A DNA stretch of 64,000 nucleotides from Aurantiacibacter arachoides (GCF_009827335.1 NZ_WTYH01000001.1:620001-684000); one strand, 5' to 3'. Numbered from the stretch's first letter, positions 19,682-29,089 are shown. Translations and numbers: made by a program. Notes: generated by a model from the letters alone, not told the origin.

Positions 19682-21001
19682 ATGTTCAGCCGCCGATTCA
19701 TGATCATATCTTCGGGCGTCGCCGCCATGGCGTTGCCCGCCGCGCGTCTCGCGGCGCAGGTTGGAGCCGCGCGCACGTTTCCGACCGGGTTTCTTTGGGG
19801 TGCCTCGACGGCGGGGCATCAGGTCGAGGGCAACGATACGGCGTCCGACACCTGGTTCCTCGAAAACATCTCGCCGACGGTCTTCATGGAACCTGCAGGT
19901 GATGCGGCGAACAGTTTCGAACTGTGGGAGCGCGACCTCGATCTTGCTGCCGGCATGGGCCTCAATGCCTATCGCTTCAGCGTCGAGTGGTCGCGCGTCG
20001 AACCAGCCCGCGGCCTGGTGTCGCAGGCGATGCTGGATCACTATGCGCGCATCGTCGATGGCTGCCAAGCGCGCGGGTTGGCACCCATCGTCACCTTCAA
20101 CCATTTCACCAACCCGCGCTGGTTCGCGGCGATGGGCGGCTGGCATGATGCCGACGCTCCGCAGCTTTTCGCCGACCAGTGCACACGTGTCGCGCGCGCG
20201 ATGGGGGATCGCATCAGCCATGCGATCACCTTCAACGAGCCGCAACTGCCGAAAATCCTGCAGACGATCGGGCTTCCGGCCGAAATTCACGATCTCGAAC
20301 GCGCCATGCTGGCCCGCGCGGCGGAACTGAGCGGGGGCGGCAAGTTCGTGGCGACCAACGTGGTGCCGACGGAAGACATTCCCGCGCTCGAGGCCGGCCT
20401 GCTACGTGGACATGCCGCGGCGAAGGCGGCGATCAAGGCCGAACGTCCCGAATTGCCCGTCGGCGTCTCACTTGCCATGCTCGACGACCAGGCGGGCACC
20501 GGGGGCGAAGGCATGCGCGATCGCATGCGTGAAACGCTTTACGGCGCATGGCTGCGCGTCGCGCGGGACGACGATTTTCTCGGCGTGCAGAATTACGAGC
20601 GCGCCGTCTGGGGACCGCAGGGCAAGCTGCCGCCGCCCGCCGATGTAAACCGTGGACACTTGGGCGCGGAGGTCTATCCGGCATCGCTCGCTGGCGCGGT
20701 GCGCTACGCTCACGAGGCGTCGGGCCTGCCGATCCTGGTAACTGAGCACGGTGTGGGTAGCGAAGACGACTCGGTGCGTGCCGGGCTTATCCCGGCAGCG
20801 CTGGGCCATCTGCACGGGGTGATCGCCGATGGGGTACCCGTGGTTGGATACTGCCACTGGTCACTACTCGACAATTTCGAGTGGATCTTCGGCTATGGCC
20901 CCAAATTCGGCCTCGCGAGCGTCGAGCGCGATACTTTCGTCCGCACGCCGAAGCCAAGCTCGGTCGTTTACGAAGCCATCGCCCGCCGCAACGCGCTGTA
21001 G
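19682..21001 (+). CDS. Glycoside hydrolase family 1 (beta-glucosidase), Tat-exported
   Basis: 439 residues. The N-terminus SRRFMIISSGVAAMALPAARLAAQ resembles a twin-arginine signal, so a periplasmic enzyme is expected. The family opening FPTGFLWGASTAGHQVEG is clear. The acid/base Glu lies in TFNEPQ, and the nucleophile Glu in VTEHGVGSEDD, where GH1 enzymes usually have TENG. C-terminal HWSLLDNFEW is the classic GH1 segment. It would hydrolyse beta-glucosides, for example the glucose-aglycone bond left after the rhamnosidase has acted. An AGGAG site precedes the ATG. Confidence 0.92.
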   Translation: MFSRRFMIISSGVAAMALPAARLAAQVGAARTFPTGFLWGASTAGHQVEGNDTASDTWFLENISPTVFMEPAGDAANSFELWERDLDLAAGMGLNAYRFSVEWSRVEPARGLVSQAMLDHYARIVDGCQARGLAPIVTFNHFTNPRWFAAMGGWHDADAPQLFADQCTRVARAMGDRISHAITFNEPQLPKILQTIGLPAEIHDLERAMLARAAELSGGGKFVATNVVPTEDIPALEAGLLRGHAAAKAAIKAERPELPVGVSLAMLDDQAGTGGEGMRDRMRETLYGAWLRVARDDDFLGVQNYERAVWGPQGKLPPPADVNRGHLGAEVYPASLAGAVRYAHEASGLPILVTEHGVGSEDDSVRAGLIPAALGHLHGVIADGVPVVGYCHWSLLDNFEWIFGYGPKFGLASVERDTFVRTPKPSSVVYEAIARRNAL

Positions 21002-21010
21002 CTGGCCGCC

Positions 21011-21778
21011 TCAAGCAGGCTGGGCTTCGGCATCTTCGCGCTTGGCGAGTTTGTGCGCCTCCTCAGTCAGCCCGGACTTCCAGTAGGACGAGATGTAGAG
21101 CCGGTCAGGTCCCAGTCCGCGCTCGTCGCGCAGGTACGCGCGCAAAGATTGCATGGCGGAGAATTCACTGGCGCACCAGGCGTAGACCGCGCCCGCCGGC
21201 CAAGGGACCGCGCGCAGACCTTCGGCCAGCGTTGCAGGGGCGGAGCCCGGCTGCGGCACGACCGACCAGCGCAGTTCGACACCATCGGGCTTCTCGACCG
21301 CCAGGCAGTCGGCCTCGTCCATCACCTCGATCACCGCGATCCCACGCGCGTTGGCGGGCAGGTTCGCCAGGTTCACGGCGATCGCGGGAAGCGCGGTCAT
21401 GTCTCCGGCGACGAGATAGAAATCCATGCCCGCGGGAAGCGGCTTGGCAGGGCCGGGGCCGCCGACCTCGATCTTCGCGCCGGGCTGGGCGGACAGGGCC
21501 CAGTCGGTCGCCGGTCCGGCCTTGCCGGTGGCGGTCTCGGCGTGGAGGGCGAAATCGATGTCGAGCGCATCGGGGCGCTGCTCGCGGATGGTGTATGTAC
21601 GCACTGCCAGTCTGCCGTCCTCGCCTGCCAGCCGCAGCTTGACGTAACCCCCCTCGCTTCCGGCCGGGAAATCCGCCAGACCGGCGCCGCCCAGTGTCAC
21701 GCGCTGCATGTTCGGCGTCACTCTGCGTATGGCGAGCACCTCGAGTTCGCGTTGTGGCGGACGGTTCGGCGGAGCCAT
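21011..21778 (-). CDS. Siderophore-interacting (ViuB-like) FAD-dependent reductase
   Basis: 255 residues from the ATG at 21778. The FAD-binding motif RTYTIRE near residue 60 and the SIP C-terminal domain (VYAWCASEFSAMQSLRAYLR, then SSYWKSG) identify the siderophore-interacting flavoprotein family, which reduces ferric siderophores in the cytoplasm with NAD(P)H. Its ATG overlaps the stop of the upstream hydrolase by 1 nt, so it belongs to the operon of the extradiol-type dioxygenase at 22942. A role in keeping oxygenase iron reduced, rather than iron uptake, is possible; that is inference. Confidence 0.87.
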   Translation of the reverse strand: MAPPNRPPQRELEVLAIRRVTPNMQRVTLGGAGLADFPAGSEGGYVKLRLAGEDGRLAVRTYTIREQRPDALDIDFALHAETATGKAGPATDWALSAQPGAKIEVGGPGPAKPLPAGMDFYLVAGDMTALPAIAVNLANLPANARGIAVIEVMDEADCLAVEKPDGVELRWSVVPQPGSAPATLAEGLRAVPWPAGAVYAWCASEFSAMQSLRAYLRDERGLGPDRLYISSYWKSGLTEEAHKLAKREDAEAQPA

Positions 21779-22938
21779 CAGGCTTTCGTCCGGCCGCCCA
21801 GCGTCTCTGCGAACCAGTCGGCGATGTAGTCGATGGCGAAGGCGTGGTTGTCCGCGCCCACATGCTCCACGCCGCCCTCGCGCGGGGTGAACCACTTGAG
21901 CTCGCGGCGCGGGCTGTTGACCAGTTGGTCGTAGGCCTGCTGCGCGTAGTCAGGCGAGATCTGCCGATCCTCCACCCCATGGGTGACGAGGAACGGCACC
22001 TTGATCCGGTCCATGTGCCCGTTGAGGTTCATGTCGGTCGTCTTCGCCAGGAAATCGTCCATGTCTTGCGCGCCGAACACCCAGAAGACGTGCTTCCAGT
22101 AATGCGGCACGGGGTTCTCGCCCTCGCGGTTGATGCGCTTGTCCTGCACCTCGCGCCAGTTGTGGTTTGCACCCCAAGCCGCGCCGCTGGCGAAGCGCGG
22201 TTCGTAGGCGACGGCGCGCGGGGCATAGTGCCCGCCGAGCGAGATGCCGGTCATGCCGATGCGCGAGGCGTCGACGTCGTCACGCGTTTCCAGCCAGTCG
22301 ACCCAGGCGCTCGCCCACTCTTCGGAGTGCGGGGTCGCGGGCAGGTCATGCAGCCGCAGCGCCTCGCCGGTGCCGGGCTGGTCGACGCAGAGCGTGTGGA
22401 TGCCGCGCTTGGCCATGGCCGTGGGGAAGCCGCCCATCCACAGCATTTCCTTCATGCTGTCGAGGCCGTTGCAATAGACCACACAAGGGGCGGGGCCATC
22501 CACGGGGGCCTTGTGGAATAGCCCGGCGATTTCCGCGCCCTGATAGGGAATAGTGACGCGCGTCACCGGCTCCCCGGTCAATTCCATGCCGCGCATGAAA
22601 TTGTCGATCGCCTTGCGGTAGGTTTCCGCCCGCCCGGCCGAGCCCTGTTCCTGCATCCGCTCGCCGGTCTGATAGTAGATGGCGCTGCGCTTGAACTTGT
22701 TGCCGGCGGAGAATTCGCGGGCCTTGGCGAGATCTTCCTCGCCCAGCTCGGTCAGCTTGTCCGCCATACCCACCCAGGCGCGCATGAAGTCCTGCGTGCC
22801 GGCATCCTCGACCGAGCCGGCCTTTTCCTTCAGCTCCTCGATGATGTCGACGATCTCGCCGATCTTCCCGCCGTTCTCCAGCGCGATGGAGACGCCGAGA
22901 TTCCAGACGTAGTTGGGAAAGGGTTCGAACAGGGCCAT
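21778..22938 (-). CDS. Alpha/beta hydrolase, pseudooxynicotine-hydrolase / C-C hydrolase-like
   Basis: 386 residues. A helical N-terminal extension (about 1-130) precedes the alpha/beta-hydrolase core, as in 2,6-dihydroxypseudooxynicotine hydrolase. The nucleophile elbow is GISLGGHYAPR (G-x-S-x-G), the oxyanion region CVVYCNGLDSMKEM, the acid region VPFLVTHGVEDRQIS, and the catalytic His lies in HVGADNHAF. Enzymes of this group cleave C-C bonds of aromatic ketones or ring-fission products. It lies 3 nt after an extradiol-type dioxygenase gene, consistent with acting on its product. Confidence 0.85.
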   Translation of the reverse strand: MALFEPFPNYVWNLGVSIALENGGKIGEIVDIIEELKEKAGSVEDAGTQDFMRAWVGMADKLTELGEEDLAKAREFSAGNKFKRSAIYYQTGERMQEQGSAGRAETYRKAIDNFMRGMELTGEPVTRVTIPYQGAEIAGLFHKAPVDGPAPCVVYCNGLDSMKEMLWMGGFPTAMAKRGIHTLCVDQPGTGEALRLHDLPATPHSEEWASAWVDWLETRDDVDASRIGMTGISLGGHYAPRAVAYEPRFASGAAWGANHNWREVQDKRINREGENPVPHYWKHVFWVFGAQDMDDFLAKTTDMNLNGHMDRIKVPFLVTHGVEDRQISPDYAQQAYDQLVNSPRRELKWFTPREGGVEHVGADNHAFAIDYIADWFAETLGGRTKA

Positions 22939-22941
22939 GCC

Positions 22942-23847
22942 TCAGACTCCGGAAGGGGTGAACAGCCCGGCGTCGGGCGCGGGCTTCGGCATGGTCTGCG
23001 GGCCACCGGTGCCGATGCCCCACTGGTCCATGATGTCGGGCGCGGGGGTGAAGGAGCGCGGCTCCCAGCCATCGTCGTCGGCGATCTCCTCCAGCTCGGA
23101 AGTGTATTCGACGGCGAAGCCCGCGGGCGTGACGAAATAGGCAAAGGTGTTGTCGCCCGCCGTGTGCCGGCCCGGTCCCCACACGGTATCGTGTCCGTCA
23201 CGCCGCAGCCGCTTCAGCCCGCGCATCATCTCGTTCAAGTCTGGCATGTCGTAAGCGACGTGGTTGAGGCAGGCTGGGCCGGGGAGGAAGGCGATGCGGT
23301 GATGCGCGCTGTTGCAGCGGATGAGGCTCATGAAATCGCCGATCCAGTCGCTGAGGCGGAAGCCCAGCACGTCGATGAACCACTGCGTGATCTCCTTGTG
23401 CTGCGGCGAATGGAAGACGACATGGCTGATCTTTTCCGGGATCGCCTCGCGTGCCTCGAGCGCGCGCGCATCGCCGCGGCCGACCTCGGCCGAGATCTCC
23501 ATCTCGATGCCGTCGGGATTGAAGAAGCGGAAGCCGTATCCGCCGCCGTAGGTCTCCAGCTCGCGCGGGGGCCAGATCACCTTCGCGCCCGAGGCGACGA
23601 CCTTGTCGTGCAGCGCGTCGACATCGGCGCGGCTGTCTGCCGCCAGTGCCACCACGTCCACCCGCCGCTCGTCCGCCTGGCGCAGGCGCACGACGTAGAG
23701 CTCGTCGTGCCCGTGCGCGGCGAAATAGACGAGGCCGTCCTCGTCCGCCACTTCCTTCAGCTTCCAGGTATCGGCATAGAACGCGCGCTCCGCGGCAAGA
23801 TCGGGCACGGCGTATCCGACATAGCGGACATCGGTAACACGGCTCAT
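22942..23847 (-). CDS. Extradiol-type VOC dioxygenase (two-domain)
   Basis: 301 residues with two VOC modules. The N-terminal one begins VTDVRYVGYAVPDLAAERAF. The C-terminal one carries the 2-His-1-Glu iron ligands in KISHVVFHSP, LNHVAYDMPD and FAVEYTSELEE. Length and layout match type I extradiol ring-cleavage dioxygenases that open catechols in the cytoplasm. It starts an operon with the C-C-hydrolase-like and flavoprotein genes. A dyad motif at 23913 lies 65 nt upstream. The exact substrate cannot be read from the sequence. Confidence 0.88.
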   Translation of the reverse strand: MSRVTDVRYVGYAVPDLAAERAFYADTWKLKEVADEDGLVYFAAHGHDELYVVRLRQADERRVDVVALAADSRADVDALHDKVVASGAKVIWPPRELETYGGGYGFRFFNPDGIEMEISAEVGRGDARALEAREAIPEKISHVVFHSPQHKEITQWFIDVLGFRLSDWIGDFMSLIRCNSAHHRIAFLPGPACLNHVAYDMPDLNEMMRGLKRLRRDGHDTVWGPGRHTAGDNTFAYFVTPAGFAVEYTSELEEIADDDGWEPRSFTPAPDIMDQWGIGTGGPQTMPKPAPDAGLFTPSGV

Positions 23848-23912
23848 GGGCTTTTTTCTCCAGTCACCACAGGAGGTAAGCGCGGGCCGAGTGCGATTGA
23901 ACCCCAAGTTAT

Positions 23913-23928
23913 CGATAGCGGTCCATCG
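23913..23928. promoter_or_regulatory. CGAT-N8-ATCG dyad in divergent promoter (shared with 29090)
   Basis: CGAT AGCGGTCC ATCG lies exactly midway between the divergent starts, 65 nt from each. The same arrangement occurs at 29090-29105, with the surrounding TTATCGAT-GC sequence also shared. Candidate binding site of a cluster regulator such as the NodD-like LysR protein encoded at 41804. Confidence 0.4.
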
Positions 23929-23993
23929 AAAGGTTCCATGCCTTGCTCGTGAGTGCTGTTCGTTATGCATCGGCGATGGAGAGAAAAGGCAAT

Positions 23994-24485
23994 GTGACGG
24001 GCGCCCTTGCCGCGCTTCTGCTGGTGGCGGCGCCACTGCTTGCGGGCTGCGCGCACATCGCGCCGCAGGTCGCCGTGCCCGCCGAGCTACTGGCGCGGCA
24101 CGATTTCTCGCTGGCCGACACACCGAACAAGCGCACGGCGCTCGCCTACCTCTACACGGCATGGAACGACGGACAGCTTGCCCAGGCGCGTCAGTCGTAC
24201 TGGGTGCCCGGCTCCTTTCCACCGGGTGGCGGAGCGGGTCCGCCGGTCAGCCCGCGCTACACGATCCGCCGCGTCATCGAGGAGGGCGACCAGGTCGTGG
24301 TGCTCGCCTTCGTCGAGGGCGTGGGCATCGGCCAGCCGTTCACGACCATATTCGGCACTCCCGGTGGTACGAAAATCGGCGATGCGGTTGTCGAGATCAT
24401 GCGCTTCGATCCGGCCACCGGGCTGATCGCGGAGAAGGTCGACGTCATCGAACCGCTGTCGGAGACGACCTATGATTTTCGCTAG
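23994..24485 (+). CDS. Lipoprotein with SnoaL/NTF2-like domain
   Basis: 163 residues if the GTG at 23994 is used; this start has a GAGAGAAAAGG site 4-10 nt upstream, whereas the ATG at 23976 lacks one. The signal is ALLLVAAPLLAGC with the lipobox Cys, so it is a periplasm-facing lipoprotein. The mature part has the short alpha+beta pattern of SnoaL-like proteins (ALAYLYTAWNDGQLAQARQSYW; later FDPATGLIAEKVDVIEPL). Its 3' end overlaps the metallo-hydrolase gene by 14 nt. Function unknown; it may bind or isomerise a small substrate. Confidence 0.7.
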   Translation: MTGALAALLLVAAPLLAGCAHIAPQVAVPAELLARHDFSLADTPNKRTALAYLYTAWNDGQLAQARQSYWVPGSFPPGGGAGPPVSPRYTIRRVIEEGDQVVVLAFVEGVGIGQPFTTIFGTPGGTKIGDAVVEIMRFDPATGLIAEKVDVIEPLSETTYDFR

Positions 24486-25461
24486 GCTCTTGCTGACCGC
24501 TGCCTTGTTTGCTGCGCCCTCGGCGATGCCTTCAGTCGCCTCGGCGCAGGATGCCTGCCCCGCCTTTCGCTGGACCACGCTGGGCACGGCGGGTGGGCCG
24601 GTGCCTACGCCAGAGCGCTCGGAGCCGGCCAACCTGCTTGATGCCGGCGGCATGGCCATCCTCGTCGATACCGGCGATGGCACGGCGGATGCGCTGGCGC
24701 AGATCGGGCGGCAGCAGGGCGAGGTGTCCACGGTGGTCATCAGCCACCTGCACTGGGATCACGTCGGCGGGCTCGCCGCGGTGCTGGGCCTTCGCTGGAT
24801 GAACACTTTTCCGGGGGAGGTCCGCGTCTATGGTCCGCCCGGCACGCAGGCGGTCGTCGATGGCATTATCGCCTCGCTGAGGCCGCAGCAGCGCGTCGGA
24901 TTCGGCACGGGGGCGGCGGTCGCCGATCCTGCCGCCAATATCCGCGTGACGGAGCTAACGGGCGGAGAGACTGTCGACCTGGGCGAGGGTTTGCGGATGC
25001 GCGCGGCCCGCAATTCCCATTTCGACCAGTCGATAGAGGAGGTGGGCACGGTCTCGCTCAGCCTGCGCTTCGACATGGGCGGCCGGTCGATCACGTATAC
25101 CGGCGACAGTGGGCCAATCACGGAACTGACCGCACTCGCCGAAGGTAGCGACATGCTGTTGAGCGAGGTCATCGCGCTCGAACCGCTGATAGCGGAAATC
25201 CTCGCCACCCGGCCCGATATGCCCGCGCAGGTTCAGGCGGCCATGCGCCAGCACCTCTCCACGCACCATATCGACGCGGGCGAGGTGGGGCGCCTGGCCG
25301 CCGAGGCCGGGGTCGGACGCCTCGTGCTCACCCATTTCGCCGTCCCGCCGGGGCTGCTCTCCGAGAGCGAGAGATACCTGCGTGACGGTGTGCGGCAGCA
25401 CTATAGTGGCCCGCTCGACCTGGCGCGCGATCTCGCGAGCTACGACGTGGGCTGCGACTAG
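24472..25461 (+). CDS. Periplasmic metallo-beta-lactamase-fold hydrolase
   Basis: 329 residues with a signal peptide (cleavage after SVASAQ). The zinc motif HxHxDH is SHLHWDHVGG near residue 90, with further ligands in ARNSHFDQS, ITYTGDSG and VGRLVLTHF. This matches MBL-fold lactonase/hydrolase enzymes such as quorum-quenching or aryl-ester and lactone hydrolases. It is co-transcribed with the SnoaL-like lipoprotein and divergent from the extradiol dioxygenase operon. A periplasmic lactone or ester hydrolysis step before uptake is a plausible role. Its end overlaps the convergent SDR gene by 4 nt. Confidence 0.82.
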   Translation: MIFARLLLTAALFAAPSAMPSVASAQDACPAFRWTTLGTAGGPVPTPERSEPANLLDAGGMAILVDTGDGTADALAQIGRQQGEVSTVVISHLHWDHVGGLAAVLGLRWMNTFPGEVRVYGPPGTQAVVDGIIASLRPQQRVGFGTGAAVADPAANIRVTELTGGETVDLGEGLRMRAARNSHFDQSIEEVGTVSLSLRFDMGGRSITYTGDSGPITELTALAEGSDMLLSEVIALEPLIAEILATRPDMPAQVQAAMRQHLSTHHIDAGEVGRLAAEAGVGRLVLTHFAVPPGLLSESERYLRDGVRQHYSGPLDLARDLASYDVGCD

Positions 25462-26216
25462 CTGCCGTCGGTGATGGCGGTGCCGCCGTCGACCACCAGC
25501 ACCTGCCCGGTGACGAAGCTGCCAGCATCGCTGGCGAGGAACTGCGCGGCGGCGGCGACCTCGTGCGGCTGGCCGGGGCGGCGGAGCGGGGTCATGGCCA
25601 TGCGCCGCGCCATGAAGGCCTCGTCCTCCAACAGCGGGCGCGAAAGATCGGTGGCGATGAAGCCGGGTGCGATGGCGTTGACACGCACCCCGCGCGGACC
25701 CCATTCGACGGCAAGATTGCGCGCCAGTTGCGCCACGCCCGCCTTGCTTAGCGCATAGGCGTTGATCGCGCCGTTGCCGCGCAGGGCGGCAAGGCTGCTC
25801 ATGAGCACGACCGCGCCGCCGCTGCTTGCCGCGATATGCGGCAGCGCGAGATTGGCGAGCACGACCTGGCTCCTGAGGTTGAGCGCCATGACCCGGTCGT
25901 AATCGCCCATGTCGATGGCGGCGAAGGGGCCGGGCCGTCCGGTGATCCCGGCGTTGCAGACCAGCACGTCGAGCCCGCCCAGCGCCTCCACCGCGCCTTC
26001 GACCAGCTTCGCCAGCGCCGCATCGTCGGTGACGTCGGCAGCGATCCCCGGCTGGCCGAGGCGGGCGGCGACGCGCGCGGTGTCTCCGGTGTCCTCGCTG
26101 GAGATGACTACCCGCGCTCCCGCGGCGACGAATCCCTCGGCGATGGCAAGGCCGATGCCGCGCGTCGAGCCGGTGACGATGGCCCGCTTGCCGTTCAGGT
26201 CGAAGGGCGACGTCAC
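25458..26216 (-). CDS. Short-chain dehydrogenase/reductase
   Basis: 252 residues from a GTG at 26216 that overlaps the MFS stop (GTGA). Classical SDR motifs: TGSTRGIG (cofactor), VCNAGI, Ser in VLMSSLAA, catalytic YALSK, PGFIATDLSRP and TGQVLVVDGG at the end. Likely NAD(P)H-dependent oxidation of an alcohol intermediate in the aromatic pathway. It is the last gene of the FAH-cupin-MFS-SDR operon. Confidence 0.87.
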   Translation of the reverse strand: MTSPFDLNGKRAIVTGSTRGIGLAIAEGFVAAGARVVISSEDTGDTARVAARLGQPGIAADVTDDAALAKLVEGAVEALGGLDVLVCNAGITGRPGPFAAIDMGDYDRVMALNLRSQVVLANLALPHIAASSGGAVVLMSSLAALRGNGAINAYALSKAGVAQLARNLAVEWGPRGVRVNAIAPGFIATDLSRPLLEDEAFMARRMAMTPLRRPGQPHEVAAAAQFLASDAGSFVTGQVLVVDGGTAITDGS

Positions 26217-27526
26217 GCCGCCGTCTTTGCCTGCATGACCCTCAACAGCGGCTTCCGCGCCAGCCAGAACAGCACGAACGTCACCGCCATCGCCAAGGTC
26301 GCCACCAGCCGCATCGCCTCGCCCAGCCGCGCTTCGCCGAATACGTACTCGCTCAGCCAGCCGACCAGCGCCGGGCCGATCGCGAAGCCGATGATGCTGA
26401 TGGAGAAGATGAACAGCGCGGAGACCCGGCTGCGGAGAGCGGGCGGGGCGAGCATCTGCGCCACGGTGTTGTTGACCGCGTTGAAAGGCGCGATGACCAG
26501 CGCAAAGGCGAACAGCAGGGGGTAGAACGCTGCCGAACCATCGGCTCCGAAGGCCAGCCATGCCAGCGGCACGGCGAGCGCGGTAGGCAGCAGGCCGACC
26601 CGGATCGGCGCGTCGAGCACGCCGCGCGCGGCGAACCAGTCGACGATTGCCGCGTATATCCCCTGTCCGATGAAGGCGGTGGCGAGCATGATGGCGCCGA
26701 GCATCGATCCCGCCTCTGCGGGCGAGGCACCCAGGACACGTTGCAGGTATTCGGGCACCCATCCGGTCACCACGCCGCTGGCCATTGCCGAAATGCCGCT
26801 GCCCAGCAGCATCAGCCCCATAAGCAGCCGGTGCTGACGTACGAAGGGCCAGACGCTTGGGCGGACCATATCAGCCGTCGTTCGGCGATGCGCGTCGGGA
26901 TCGTGCAGCAGCGGGATCAGCAGCAGAGCGAGCAGGCCCGGCAGCCCGATGAGGATGAAGGCGACACGCCACGGCGCGAGGTCCGCGAGCAGCGGAATGC
27001 CATCGAATGCCCCCGCCGCGCCCGCCGCCAGGATCGCGCCCGCCGCCGCCACGCCCGCCGCCGGGCCGACCTGGAAGCCGATGCCCTGCAGCGCCAGCGG
27101 CTTGGATAGCCGTTCGCGTGGAAAGCTCGCGCCAATGATGCCGTGGCTGCACGGCCCGATCCCCGCCTCGCCCGCGCCCATCAGCATCCTGAGGACGAAC
27201 AGGCTGACGAATCCGGTGGCGAACCCGCAAGCAACCGTGGTGATCGACCAGACGAACAGACACATGCCCAAGACCTTGGCCCGGCTGAAGCGATCCGCCG
27301 CCGCGCCGATGGGCAGCAGGAAGATGACGTAGAACAGGGTAAAGGCAAAACCGATCAGCAGGCTCGCCTCGAAGTCGCCGAGGCCGAACTCGGCCTTGAT
27401 GGGGCCGATCAGCATGGAAATGGCCATGCGGTCGGCAAGCGCGATGGCGGTGAGCACGAAGACGATGATCGCCGATCTCCAGGCGAGCGGGCGTGGCGGG
27501 TAGTCCCCTCGGGTCGTATCTTCCAT
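26213..27526 (-). CDS. MFS transporter (aromatic-acid or organic-anion type)
   Basis: 437 residues with about 12 transmembrane segments. The first loop reads PIGAAADRFSRAKVL, the MFS signature, with the acidic first helix FVLTAIALADRMAIS typical of the anion:cation symporter / spinster-like group. It sits inside a catabolic operon between a cupin gene (20 nt upstream) and an SDR gene (4-nt overlap). Import of the aromatic or phenolic substrate across the inner membrane is the likely role. Substrate not determinable here. Confidence 0.85.
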   Translation of the reverse strand: MEDTTRGDYPPRPLAWRSAIIVFVLTAIALADRMAISMLIGPIKAEFGLGDFEASLLIGFAFTLFYVIFLLPIGAAADRFSRAKVLGMCLFVWSITTVACGFATGFVSLFVLRMLMGAGEAGIGPCSHGIIGASFPRERLSKPLALQGIGFQVGPAAGVAAAGAILAAGAAGAFDGIPLLADLAPWRVAFILIGLPGLLALLLIPLLHDPDAHRRTTADMVRPSVWPFVRQHRLLMGLMLLGSGISAMASGVVTGWVPEYLQRVLGASPAEAGSMLGAIMLATAFIGQGIYAAIVDWFAARGVLDAPIRVGLLPTALAVPLAWLAFGADGSAAFYPLLFAFALVIAPFNAVNNTVAQMLAPPALRSRVSALFIFSISIIGFAIGPALVGWLSEYVFGEARLGEAMRLVATLAMAVTFVLFWLARKPLLRVMQAKTAA

Positions 27527-27546
27527 GCTGCCTTCCCTCGGCGCGA

Positions 27547-28077
27547 CTACGGAATGCGCGCATCTCCATATCGCTCGTCCACCTGCTCGGGCTTGGCCTC
27601 GTCCAGCGGCTTGCCCTCGTGCAGGTAGGCGGGCGCCTCGATCAGGATGAAGGCAATGCGGCAGGGCTTGTCGGTGGTGTTGCGCCAGAGGTGGTTGGTG
27701 CCGCGCTGGACGATAACCCCGTGTCTGCCGACCGTCGTCTTGCGCCCGTCCTCCAGTTCCAGTTCGACCTCGCCTTCGAGCACGATGCCGTAGTCGATGG
27801 AATTGGTGCGGTGGAAAGGGCTCTCGCCACCGGGCAGCATATCGACGATGCGAAAGGCGCTGCCGCCTTTCAGCGTGGTGCCGACATCGCGCTCGCGGCC
27901 GTCGACCGGATCGTTGTTGTCGGCGGGGACGGTCTCGGTCGTCCACAACAGCAGGAAATTGGCATCGCCCGTGGGTATCGGCTGCGGCTCGGCCACGTCC
28001 TCGGATACGAAGCAGGCGCGCCCGTTCGCGTCGTGGCCCGTCACCACGCGCTGAATGGGCGGCAGGCCTGCCGTCAC
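27547..28077 (-). CDS. Cupin-domain protein (oxygenase-like or binding protein)
   Basis: 176 residues from a GTG at 28077 overlapping the FAH gene stop. The single cupin fold includes motif 1 around GGESPFHRTNSIDYGIVLEG and motif 2 around VIVQRGTNHLWRNTTDKPC. The His residues (FHRT, TNHLW) and Glu/Asp positions could bind a metal. A similar paralogue lies at 31274, sharing ESIDFGI-like and QVGTNHSWTNRSDK segments. Such small cupins occur in aromatic and phenolic degradation clusters; the reaction is unknown. Confidence 0.8.
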   Translation of the reverse strand: MTAGLPPIQRVVTGHDANGRACFVSEDVAEPQPIPTGDANFLLLWTTETVPADNNDPVDGRERDVGTTLKGGSAFRIVDMLPGGESPFHRTNSIDYGIVLEGEVELELEDGRKTTVGRHGVIVQRGTNHLWRNTTDKPCRIAFILIEAPAYLHEGKPLDEAKPEQVDERYGDARIP

Positions 28078-29018
28078 AGCGAGACGACCCGCTGCTCGAT
28101 CGCCCCGAATGGCGTGCGCCCGTCGGTGGTGCGCGCTTCCATCCGCACGCTGTCGCCGAAGCGCATGAACTCGGTTCTGGGCGCGCCTTCGTCGACGATT
28201 TCGATCCCGCGCCGCTCGGCGATGCAGCTGGACCCGACCTCGCGGTAGTTCTCGTTGGAAACGGTGCCGCTGCCAATCACCGTGCCTGCCACCAGCTCGC
28301 GCGTGCGGGCGGCGTGGGCGACCAGCTTGTCGAAGCCGTAGCCCATCGCCTTGCCGTGCGCGTCGCCGAACTGCTCGCCGTTCCAGTGGACCCTGAGGTG
28401 CATGTTCGGCTGGAAATCCTCCCACCCGTCGCCCAGCTCGTCGGGCGTGACGGCAAATGGCGCCATGCTGCACGGCGGCTTGGCCTGCACCCAGCCGAAA
28501 CCGGTTTTCATCTCCGGCCCAGCGAGCGTGCGCAGCGACCAATCGTTGATTTGCACCACCAGTGCGATATGCGCGCCTGCATCCTGCGCCGTGGTGCCCA
28601 TCGGCACCCGCGTGGTCAGCACGCCGAACTCGCCCTCGAAATCGATGCCCAGCGCCTCGTCCGCCATGACCACGTCCTCGGTGGGGCCGTAGAACTTGCT
28701 GGAGACGCCTTGGTACATCAGCGGCCAGTCGACCGGCGGCTTGTCCACCCCGATCACTTTGTCCATCAGCGCGCCATGGCTGGCGTATACGCTGCCGTCG
28801 AGCCACTGCCAGGCGCGGGGGAGCGGGGCGGTGACCTGCGCCATGTCGAGCGGGTCGGGGAAATCGGCGATGGCGCGCAGTTGCGGCAACAGCTCGTCCC
28901 AGCGTTCGAGCGCTTCCTGCAAGGTCTTGACCGGCGCGGCGGCGCAGCTGTTCGCGTCCGGAGAGACCACCACCAGCCGCCCGTCCGGCGTTCCGTCATT
29001 CAATGTCGCAAGCCGCAT
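28074..29018 (-). CDS. Fumarylacetoacetate hydrolase-family protein
   Basis: 314 residues from the ATG at 29018 (preceded by GAAGGGA). The metal-binding Glu-Glu pair is in GIDFEGEFGVLTT and the Asp in VQINDWSLR. NYREVGSSCIAERR near the C-terminus is typical of the family. These enzymes cleave beta-diketone C-C bonds of ring-fission products. It is the first gene of a four-gene operon and is divergent from the histidinol-dehydrogenase-like gene across a conserved dyad at 29090. Confidence 0.9.
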   Translation of the reverse strand: MRLATLNDGTPDGRLVVVSPDANSCAAAPVKTLQEALERWDELLPQLRAIADFPDPLDMAQVTAPLPRAWQWLDGSVYASHGALMDKVIGVDKPPVDWPLMYQGVSSKFYGPTEDVVMADEALGIDFEGEFGVLTTRVPMGTTAQDAGAHIALVVQINDWSLRTLAGPEMKTGFGWVQAKPPCSMAPFAVTPDELGDGWEDFQPNMHLRVHWNGEQFGDAHGKAMGYGFDKLVAHAARTRELVAGTVIGSGTVSNENYREVGSSCIAERRGIEIVDEGAPRTEFMRFGDSVRMEARTTDGRTPFGAIEQRVVSL

Positions 29019-29089
29019 CGCCGTCCCTTCGCACAAATTCTCACGCTACGGGCTACCCACGGCGTGAATGGCGGGCAATGGCTTTGGAC